This document shows positions 54,001-64,000 of a DNA stretch of 64,000 bases, piece after piece (positions within the stretch are counted from its first letter, which is position 1; the number at the start of each line of letters is the position of its first letter). Both the position numbers and the translations under genes were made by a program. A model generated the notes under the pieces. The model saw only the letters and a list, made by a program, of their open reading frames with translations. It made no database searches and was not told the DNA's origin. The stretch is from Temnothorax longispinosus (Eukaryota > Arthropoda > Insecta > Hymenoptera > Formicidae), in the NCBI RefSeq assembly GCF_030848805.1, contig NC_092365.1, forward strand, positions 2,232,001 to 2,296,000, given 5' to 3'.

Positions 54001-55820
54001 CTCGTTAATATACCTTGAATTGCCAAAAATTATACAATGGATTACTTCTCAGCGATATTTATGTTTAAGCATACTGGAAATTTAAGAGCAATAATAAGAC
54101 GAATAAAAAAATTGTCGAGAAATAATGTTTGACGTGCGGTAACGTTATTAACGCATTGTAGAATCAATAACTAGATGGAAATAATCTTGTTTTCGTGTAG
54201 TATGTAGTGTAGTGTGTGTAGTGAAAATGGAGCTGGCGATAAGGACAGCCGGTTACGACATGCCATGTGATGAAATGTGTGACGCTTCCACGAAGGAGCT
54301 CGGCTTGGTCGCACGCGCCGACGTCAGCGTGACGTTCAAATGTCGAATAACACGGCGATTTAATGCGCGATCATTTTCCCTATAGCGATCGGACTGGGAG
54401 GAGACGATGTGAAAGGAAGTAGACGATTTTATTCGCCCGTTATAGCAACTCGATGTCTCCTTCGTATGGCGCTACAATATAGATAAAAAAAAACGATATT
54501 ACGGCGGATAAAGCGAATTTATGGAAGATAAATATACTGCGTGATACACCGGATAATGTACCTCGCGGTTCCAAATTTACTATAATTAATATTACAAATG
54601 TTAACGACAATTAGAAAATTAAATAATTATATGTCGATTATATACGCAATTATAGCGACAATTAAAAAGTCCGAGTTAAATTGGAAAATAATACGCTCAA
54701 GTCAATATTTTATGTAATAATTTCAAAATTTTCAGTAATTTTACAAAATCAAATACATGTATCTATCCATGAATATAAATCGCACATATTACAGGCAACA
54801 TTAACATTTAACGCGAGACAAAGATACAATTTTACGCAGTAACTATAAACTATTTAAATTGCATCCTACAATCAGTTGCCTTAATAAAAATTACTCTCAT
54901 TATTAATCTCAAAATTTTCGCGAAGCATATAACTCCGTTCGAAATTGCCGATCGCCGTTTCTTCGCAGGAAGATATTAGCTACCGTCAAGACATCTTCCT
55001 GCATGCGCGACGCGTACAAAGACAAGGGTAAAATTCTAACAAAACGATCAAGAACCTTTCGTCTCTTCCTCGCGCGCGCGCGGTGTCAGCCTTCTGTACG
55101 CACTTTAAAGAGCCGCTCATCTATGCGAGCGAGCACGCGTGAGAGACCGCACGGCACGCTTGTACCACGTACACACGACGTCACGCACACGCACGCGACT
55201 GTACGCGGCGGGCTTCGTTAACCACTCAGCGAGCGCTAAAGAGAGGGAGAAGAGCGTTCCGGTTAACACAAACTAGGACTGAACGACGTCCATTTTAGAT
55301 CTCGACTGTGTTACTCGTCAAGAAACCCCATATCGCTCCTAGTTAAAATAGTACATTACAATGGGAGGAATGCTAAATACCTGTTACAAATTTCATCTAC
55401 CCGTTCCTCGTTAAAGCTTCCGGAATCGATAGTCATCAACGAAAATTGTGTGTGTTATACATTTTCTACTGTAACTCGATTGTAAATATACCGGTGATGA
55501 AAATTCTACCAAAATAAAATTTCCTCATTTTGACGCACTGGAATATAATGTACGGCATTTTACGTGTTACAAATGTGAAAGCATTTTATCGACTGACACA
55601 TGGCCATTTTATCGATTGCGAGAGAGCCCGTGAAACCTCATATATAATTCCATAAAGATATAAACGTGTATGCGTATACATATCTTTCATGGACTTTTAG
55701 CTACGTTTTTATATATCTATATATAAAATTCCATGAAAGAAACTCATCGCAAAAGATCAGCGACGCATCGACGCTGCACTGACATGTTGCATAAACATAT
55801 AGGACAAACTATCGAGAAAC

Positions 55821-55825
55821 GACGG

Positions 55826-55882
<57 letters not shown>

Positions 55883-55883
55883 T
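55821..55883. repeat. (ACG)n / (GACGAT)n repeat
   Basis: Interrupted gacgatgacgac units pass into an uninterrupted run of about nine ACG units. It is the longest of several CGT/ACG tracts in the window. Confidence 0.93.
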
Positions 55884-58800
55884 ATACAGCGAAGTCTGAA
55901 AGAAGGAAAGAAGGCAGGCGGGAGAGGCGAGCGCGAAGTGAGTTGTCGCGTTTATTTTGAGCCCGGCGCGAAGGCTAAACGGCGGATTGCGAATTCCTGA
56001 CGATTCGGCGGCCTCTCCTCGAGCGCTTCGCGTCAGACTCCTTCCTTCCCGATAACGTCCCGGTTTTCCTTCCGCCCTTCCTCGCGCGTTTCCCGTTAAC
56101 GTACGCTATTAATATGTTATGATAAGCGGTGTCGCACAGTTGGTGTGCGCGCAGCTAAAAATATAATCGCAAGAGCACAAAGATGCATTTCGAACAGCGC
56201 GATTGTCGTTTTACGGAGGAGACGCGGAATAATCGCTGTTACCGCACTCTGCGCCTCAGCGACGTGTTTATCATCCGCTGATGACGCATTTGAATTCGCT
56301 ATTTCCTTCGCGATATAAACCTTAATGTATGTGCGTATACGTGACAGAAAAGACAGAAAATTTTGTGGAATAATCAAAAACACTTAGAAAATAGCTGACT
56401 TAATACGCGAATCTGTTATTTCGAGACTCCCGCTTTCGAAATTCTGTTTGTTCAACTTTATAGCTTCGTATTACGAATCGCGGAGAAATATCGACGTAAG
56501 ATGTTTGCGTCTCGTGATATTTAAACTAAAGTATTGTATTTCTCGGAAGAAGCAAATAAATGTTTACTACAAATCGAGATATTATTAGCTATTCGATCAA
56601 ATTCGTCGCGCATGCTTTAAAAAGCAATATATCACAAATAAAATCTTATTTAAGCTCTATTTACCGAGTTACAAATACTCCACGTGATTTCGCACGTGTT
56701 AATTTTTTAATGTATATCTTTAGAGTATCGAGGTCGTGGCAGAAACCCGAAATAACCCAAATCAACTGCGCTCGTGGTAGCGACAGTGGCATGAGTCGAC
56801 GTAGGCATGTGACAGAGGCATCGGAAATGGATTCAATCTCCTAATGATGTAGATATTACGGGCGAGAGATGCATATATTGCCCACGTTCTCTCCCTCTTC
56901 CTCTCTCTCCCTCTCTCTCCCTTTCTCGTTCTATCTCGCTTGCTGACACCGTTACGGATAGGAGCCGATATTACGGCGGATTAGCGAAATAATCTTCCCG
57001 TTGAATCACAATCGACACACGACGCGGACCCGATGACTCGCCTCCATTGACACTGACACACTGACATCGTTTCGCACGGCGGCAGTAAGACGCCGATGGC
57101 GCGACGACCTTCGAAAGCCGAGAGTTTCGTTTCGTAGCCGTTTGCCGTCCGCCGTTCGTCGCTAATCTCCTTGAATGCTCCTTATTAAAGCGATTTAAAG
57201 CCACTGCGCGCAAACCGCTCGTCGACACTTTGGCGTTTCGCGCGAAATTAAACGCGGCCGCGGGAGACTGTTCCGCGAACGCCGCCTCTCCTGGGAATTC
57301 GTCTCGCTGCCACAGTATGTAGTTTCGTTTGAATATACGGATTTTCGCGAGAAGTCAATTGCACTCGTTTAACCTGGAGATCGACCGTCTTGCATTCGCG
57401 GAAGTGATCCAAAACGTTTGCGCAGCTCACTAATGTGTTTTTGCGCTTTCAAATGCATACCTATCTATATATATACTTTATGCGGTGTAATGTAATTGCA
57501 ATTTTATCGATAATAAATCGTCATATTATTCTAGAGCAATCTCTTTTTTAATGAACAATGCAATTATTAACAAGATATTAAAGTTCAATAAAAAATAATC
57601 GATAATCGATCATTGTGCGTCCATAGAATCTATTTTAGATTCCTAATCAATAATATTAAACTATTTCACAAAAATAATAAAAAGAATTCTTTCTTTCTCG
57701 CTCTGATGACATTATCTTTCTGATAACAATCAAATTGATAATAATAAATCCTCATAACTTTTCACTATTTATAAAGTCATTTCAATTATATTGCATATTT
57801 AATTGTATCATTTATCATTAAATGATGCGTAAATGATCAATTTATTAATAAATTATACAATAACAGAAATAATATCAATAAATGCAATATAATATGCATA
57901 AATGCGATGCAAAATACGCATGAAAATCGAGACTGTTGTCCTGGCTAGGATTTTGTCCTCAAAAATAGTCACATAACGCGCGATGTTGAAATTTCGGCCA
58001 CCGAGTTCATGGGCCAACAGTGGTTCCTTCAACTAGGTCGGGATTTCGATTTTCTTTTCCATCGCGTTGGCATTGAACGCACCTAACCACAATGCCAAAG
58101 AGAGCTACCAACGCGCGTTTAGCTTCGTATTACCTCGGCATAATTGAAATCCGTACGTCCAGTTACGGCTTACTCATTGTGGGCATAATCGATTACGTAA
58201 TGTAGGCAACGGCAATACGGTTGGTGGCGAGCTGAGCTTATGTATATGTGTAAATGTGCTTATCGCTCGCAGAAAGCAGAAGACATTCGTCGACAGAGAA
58301 AACAAATTTTTAAAAATCATTTTAAATCGGGAGCATATAACGAATTGATGTAACATCGAGTCTTTTTTTCTCCATATTAATGTCATCGAGAATTTTTGGA
58401 AAAGTAGTAGAATTTAAATATACAGCATACTAAATACAGCATTGCTTTAAGCAAATGAATATAATAAATAAATTATAATTTCATGATTGCGTGAATTAAC
58501 TGATGGCACTATATATTCGAATAGGACGTTATTTTAAAATAGACCACAATTCGATTACTTTGACAGAATTATACAATTTTAATCGCTCTCTCTCCCTCTA
58601 TTCTATTGTCTCTCTAAAAAGTAACCGAAAAATCGAGTCGAATTTACATCGCATCGTCAAAGATCTAAAAACCAATTTCTACTCGAGCTTATACTCGAAC
58701 ATCGTCTGATGGAGAGAATTAACCTCGGTGTATTAAATAAACGGCGCTAATAATAATAATAAATCGTTCATCAACTCCATATATCAGAAACTCAAATTCA

Positions 58801-61800
58801 TCAGGCGCGCACTCAATTCATTCGCGTTCATTATCAACGACGGGCGGGTGCACATTATCGAACATTATCAGGGCTCTTATGCCGTCGGCATATATCACGA
58901 TTCGCCTCTCAAATGCCGTTTTCAAATCAAATCAAATCCACCTGACGCAGCGCGGCGAGCAGAGGGTATTTCGTAAGCCGCACAGAAACAAACTCGAGTT
59001 CATTCATATTAACCGCACCACGAAGTCGTAATTTTATTATGAAGTCGAACGCCCTACGGCAACCCCTTTGTGCGCGCGAAGAGGCCGCGCTACGACGACA
59101 ATTCTTCCTGGCTCCTCGAGAATAACCATCGTCGTCTCACCGTCCGGCAATAACTACTACATTCTTCGATACTTTTACGACGGCAGGATTTTTCCCGTTC
59201 GTACCGAACTCTTTTAATGATCATCATAAAAGACTTTCTTCACGTGGATCCTGAATTTTCTGCGAGACGAGATAGCGCACGCGTCCGTAACGCCGATAAA
59301 ATTTATCGCCCTCGTTGCATCTCCTTTCCTATCAGGTATACTAAAGTGTTTTCGCTTATTTTCCTGCATTTCCCTCCCGAAGACCGGAGACCCACGCTCG
59401 TAAATCATTGGCGCATTTCAAATGTCCTGTGACGGAAATCGCTACAATCTCGAAAAGCGTTTCAAATAATTTCGTCATGACAAAAAATATGACAAGTTAT
59501 GTTATTATTTAGTACAATTCAAAGATAAATTATGAGTTTTTTTATATAATTCAAAAAATGTAAAATTCTTGTATCTCTTCAATATTTTATGCAAACTACA
59601 AAATTTTTCTATTATCTCATTCTATTTTTAATTATCCTGAGTTTTTTAAAACTATTAATACAAAACCGCTTCTATTTTTTTAAACATATTATAGTAATTG
59701 AAAAATAAATGTTATATTATGTATCTCTCGGTGTGGACTTCGATTTCCTGTGAAATGCATAAAATGTGTATAAGACAGTAATAGCGATGCTTAGCGACCT
59801 GATGTTTTTGACAGAGGTTGATGCACGCGGCCATTTTTAAAAGGCAACCATGACTCCTCGGCGTTAGCATCAGATCTTTCCCCCTCCTCTCGTAGTCCTA
59901 CTCCTTCTCCTCGTATTCTCGCTTATGTAACACGAAGTTAGCGCGACGACACACGATGGCGAGCAAGAAAGAAAGAAGTGAAGAATGTGTTTATTATTTC
60001 GATTATCGCTACAGTTTCTTTTGATTGAACGAAAAAAACACCTATCAAGCTCATGTTATTAATTTTTAATTCTTGGACATTTGAGAAAAATTAAAAAATT
60101 GTACGCTAAACACAATGCGTATGTGTAAATAAAATTTTCAGATATATAAGATAATTTTTTAAACTAAAAGTGAATATACTAGAAGAAATTATATAATACA
60201 TGAAATTTTTTTTCTCTCATATGGGCCGCTTTTTTCCTCGAATTATTTATGCGCTTTCTCAAAACAGTTATCGGTAACAGGAGACGACAAATACTTTCGA
60301 TGTCTCGCGTTCCGAGAAAAATAACGTCGGTAGTGACGTCAACACTCCGTTTAGTCGGGCATAATTAATTAGCGACTATCGGCACATCTAAAAGCGTAAC
60401 CGCGCTTCGGAAAAAAAAATAAACATCTGCGTCGAGCAGTTCTGTCGACACAACGCATTATTATTAATGAAAAATAGAAGACAACTAATGAGATCGAGTC
60501 GTGCAATGTATACGATAGCACACGTGTACCGGATGGCGCAACGAGAGAATCCGAGCGAGACATTCGTACAGAAGAAGCAAGAAGATGCGAAACAGGATGA
60601 CGAATTGAGATGAAGTTTCAAGATCCAGTTTCAAGATCGTAAAATTCCGCTAACTGAATCATTTTCTTTCTTCGCCAATGTCATATGTAGAAACGCGAAA
60701 AGACATAAAAATTGTACGTCAACGTAAAATAAATATAAGAATACAACCTACAATAAAATGCACCGATATACGATGTGAATATTAGGACTAATAAATAATT
60801 ATGCTTAAGAATGACAAGTTATAAATCTACCATTTCGTTGTAGTCTTTATTTTGCGAAAAATAATTAAATTTTAGTTTGACGCTTAGTTATATACCAAGA
60901 ATAGTTATTTGGTAATTTAAAAAGTATAAGGAAAGCGCAGCGTCCAAAATTTTGTCAAAGAAAAAATTGACACGAAGAGACCAATAAAAAAACTTGGTTG
61001 ATGAAGTTAAGAAACATCTTTATATATCCTATTCTTCATATTTTTCTCTCGCTTTTCGTCACAATTGGGCCTTTGACCTCGTGCTTCTGTGATGTTACCA
61101 AAGAACGTACCTACCCTACCTGCTACGCTCCGAGAAAAATGCGGCCGAAGCGGAGAAGATTCATCGTCCTTGGACAACGATAAAGTCTCGGGAGAGAAAA
61201 TCCGGGACACGCGGCCGGTTCGTAAAATAACGAGATTTATTTTATGGACAGAGATGGATCGGCCGTAAAACGTCGCTCGGAACGACCTGTGACGTTTTTC
61301 CTGCTTCTTGCAACGCGGTAGCACAAAGCGATCCCTAATATCCTCAGCGTTTTCCTCAAAGCTACGCAACATTTCATTCTTGCGGTTTTTTAACTCATCA
61401 TTTGTAGCTAATAGATATGCTTAACCATTAACAAAAGAACGGTAAAAATTTAGTATTATCATTTTATATAAGAATATAAGAATCATGGAAATTTTTATGT
61501 AAATAAATAACAGTAATAAAGCTAAAATTAAACCGTCAATTAAGTCATATAAATAAATAAAATTAATTAATTAATAATTATTCCTAGTATTGTATATTTC
61601 TCGTTATAATTGCTTATTCCTTTTGCATGTATGTGTATAAAACTACTTAACGTACAAGTGTTCATTTTTCAAAGACCGAGCTGAATAGCAGAGGACAGCC
61701 ACAGGCTAATAGCTAAATGGAAGACCTCCCACGATACCTGTCGAAATTTAACACGTGACGCTATTGAATTATGCTCAAGCAATTACTTTCCAATATTTTC

Positions 61801-62760
61801 CGTTTCTCCGTATACAGCATTGTGAAAGAAAGAACCGTTGCTTTTCTCGTCACTTCAGAACTATAGTACCTACAGGGTGGTCTTTTAAACAAACTCGACG
61901 AGAGTTCACGGTACATTTTCTTAATATATTTTTCAACCAACTTTCTATTTCACAGAAACAAAGCACGAGTGTCTTATACGAATTCTCAGCTACATACTTC
62001 ACGATTCTCAACTACAGGGACTAGTATATGAGACTTCTGCTTTTAAGATTAGATAAACACCGAGGCAACCGAAGCACGACGTTCGACCGGAGATTTATCA
62101 TCCATCAGTAAACAACCGGCATTAAAATGCGAGCGAGAATACTCGCCGCGCCGGAGCTGCAACGTCGCGCCCGACGACGAAGTGTTATCGTCCGGTGACG
62201 ACACGAACGAACGCCCGCGCCGGCAAGAAAATTGCTTTCTTCGCGTACGGCGGATTTCCCGTCGGAACGGCGAGCGCACATTGGACAAACATGATTCATA
62301 AAAGCGGAGCTTTGACAATGTTAACGCCGCAAGATGAATCACACACACGGCTGGCGCGGGCGCATTGTTTCCGGCGCGCTATTTTGGGAACTTTTGCTTT
62401 TGTCGCGTAAATTAAGCGTCGAATCGAACAATGGCGGTGCGTTTACACGGCAAAATTTTTGAGCGGTCCTGACATTCGTGCATCAAATACAACTACCATG
62501 TGCCGAAAATAACAAGCTTGGAAAATTCCGGAGAAAAATGTTTGAAAAGTTTTAATAAAGTGGAACGAACTATACTCTTTTAGAATTACCGATCACAGAT
62601 TCTAAATCGAGCGTACGCTCTGTAATATAACGCAATCTGCTGAAGATGTCGTTCTGAAAAATGTGAAGTATAGCGGATAATCGCGAAAACACTTGCGCAA
62701 TATACTGAAACGAGATACGGCGAGGAGAGAGAGCGAGACCGCGATAATAATCACGAGCAA

Positions 62761-62802
62761 CGTCGTCGTTGTCGTCCGTCGTCGTTGTCGTCATTGTCGC
62801 GA
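62761..62802. repeat. CGT/TGT-rich trinucleotide tract
   Basis: Imperfect cgtcgtcgttgtcgtc units upstream of exon A on the lilli strand. Confidence 0.85.
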
Positions 62803-63834
62803 CTTTTCACGCGTGTTAATCATCGGTTTTCCTGCCGTGAGAGAAATAAGAAGTCGCCAGCTAAGGTGCAAGGTACATCTCGTTGCACGTGTCGGCTATC
62901 GACCGATTGATCGGCGATTTCATCTAACGCTGGAATTGAAAGCGCAAATCGGACGACCCTGACTTTTCGAGCCGGATCGATTATCTCGAGACAACGTTCA
63001 ACATTATTGGACGACGCTTTCGATGCAACCGTTCACTACCGTGAGATGATACTCGATATCTTTAGATTACAGTAGGCGGACTCATATCTGAATTCTAAAG
63101 TAAACGTATAGGTAACGCAACATAATATTTCCGTGTGATAACGTCGGAATAACCCACGCTTAATTGAAGCAATGTTTTTAAATAGGCGAACGATTACCTT
63201 TTGATACATCGCATCGAGATGACGCGCAGTTCTTCAGTGCCCTTGCATCATTTTGCGATTACTGAGAAATCGATCGTTACACAGACATCGGTTCCTAATT
63301 TGAACACGTTCGTGAGAGACGCAATTCGAGAGAAGCACCGAAAGGTTTTCAATCTCTAATATATTTACGCGTCATTCGACGTTAAACAAATTATTACAAG
63401 ACCACCTGTCGTGTAAATAAACGTGACGTTTCCCAAAACTGAAAACCGCTGGCTGAAAACAGATAGCTTCCATGATTTCTCATCTTAAATAATTCGATAG
63501 GGTGACGTAATTGTCATCATTAACACGCGTGCTGCATAAATCAAAGTTTTTCAACAAAAACTCGACGTTTTTCAGTTTTGCGATCTAATCAAACTGATAA
63601 CTTATTACGAAATTGTAGATCGCCAGCTCTGAACCAGCTCTTCCGAGTAACGAGGATTAAGTTGGCGTGATGTTTCGCGACGCGGCGCGGCACGGCGCGA
63701 CGCAGCCGTTAGTGCGATGCACCGCGATAGAGTTACGCGCAGCGTTGACTGATTACTCGTCGTTTCGCAACGAAATAACCGCTGCGAGCTAGCTGGCCAG
63801 CTCGCTCGCAAATGAGAGGACGGACTCGGCTCAC

Positions 63835-64000
63835 CGTGCGTGTTCAGGAGGAGCGAGGAACGATGACGTCTGCTGTCGTCGTCGCGCAGGCCGAAGGCGA
63901 TCTCGACGTCGGGCTATCACTACGATTACCGGGGTAATCACACGAGGCACTCGTCAACAATGGCGAAGGCACTCTCATTCTTTCGCCGAGACGTTCGCGC
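63835..64000 (-). promoter_or_regulatory. Candidate untranslated 5' exon or promoter-proximal CpG-rich segment
   Basis: On the minus strand, CpG-rich sequence from the window edge ends at CGCACG followed by GTGAGC, a fair splice donor. The frame that would leave two bases for exon A is open for about 40 codons but starts after a TGA and contains no ATG. If this is an exon it would therefore be untranslated. Other strong donors in the 16 kb upstream of exon A are few. Role, strand and transcription are unproven. Confidence 0.2.

Larger units (their letters stand above)
48095..64000 (-). other. Upstream of exon A: 5' intron and/or flank, no confident exon
   Basis: Exon A starts with one base of a split codon after a good acceptor, so at least one coding exon must lie upstream. 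This stretch is the likely place, or the exon lies beyond 64000. It contains AT-rich blocks (48700-48980, 54480-54900, 57460-57910, 59460-59700, 60000-60200, 61380-61620), a CGA repeat at 55821-55883 and CpG-rich patches near 51230-51600, 52100-52400, 55050-55250 and 62050-62400. Open frames up to about 136 codons occur but none looks like a known protein. Confidence 0.7.

Noticed and set aside
61007..61372. 121-codon open frame on the minus strand with a possible GTACGT donor
   Set aside because: It would leave the wrong phase for exon A and the translation resembles no known protein.
1..64000. A novel defence, toxin-antitoxin, CRISPR or biosynthetic system
   Set aside because: The window is intron-rich animal DNA with one large split gene. 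There are no compact adjacent genes, no spaced direct-repeat array and no phage or plasmid signatures.

Overview
The window looks like nuclear DNA of an insect, most likely a hymenopteran and plausibly an ant. The GC/AT composition is patchy, CpG is abundant and not depleted, CGT/ACG trinucleotide runs are scattered throughout, and the only recognisable protein is an insect-style AF4/FMR2 (AFF) family member. The species call is inference.

One gene can be supported: the 5' half of the fly lilliputian (lilli) / vertebrate AFF1-4 orthologue, on the minus strand. Four coding exons were found, each with good GT-AG splice signals. In transcript order they are 48094-47905 (helical arginine/glutamate-rich start plus a histidine-rich stretch), 17609-17064 (end of the cyclin T1-contact motif, then a long disordered Ser/Gly/Pro region), 13550-13497 (an 18-codon exon) and 2463-2368 (the conserved segment that in vertebrates reads ILKEMTHSWPPPLTAIHTP). 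Joined, they give 295 full codons plus one base of a split codon, in one frame. The introns between them are about 30.3 kb, 3.5 kb and 11.0 kb. The exon with the start methionine was not identified with confidence; it lies upstream, above position 48094 or beyond the window. The rest of the gene (Ser-rich/ALF region and C-terminal homology domain) lies below position 1.

Region by region: 1-2367 is intron after the last visible exon. 2464-13496 is an 11 kb intron with a 130 bp foldback and a 24 bp perfect palindrome. 13551-17063 is a short intron. 17610-47904 is a 30 kb intron with a 243 bp foldback MITE, a 126 bp piggyBac-type (TTAA) MITE and many microsatellites. 48095-64000 is upstream intron and/or 5' flank with no confident exon. 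There is a GC-rich candidate untranslated 5' exon at the right edge.

No rRNA, CRISPR, operon, prophage or bacterial-type system is present, and no tRNA was recognised. Most open frames of 60-200 codons are on both strands of CpG-rich or low-complexity intron, show no family motif, and were left out. I did not find a convincing undescribed system. The most checkable unusual items are the foldback elements in the pre-mRNA, the cyclin T1-contact motif split by a 30 kb intron, and the unresolved N-terminal exon.
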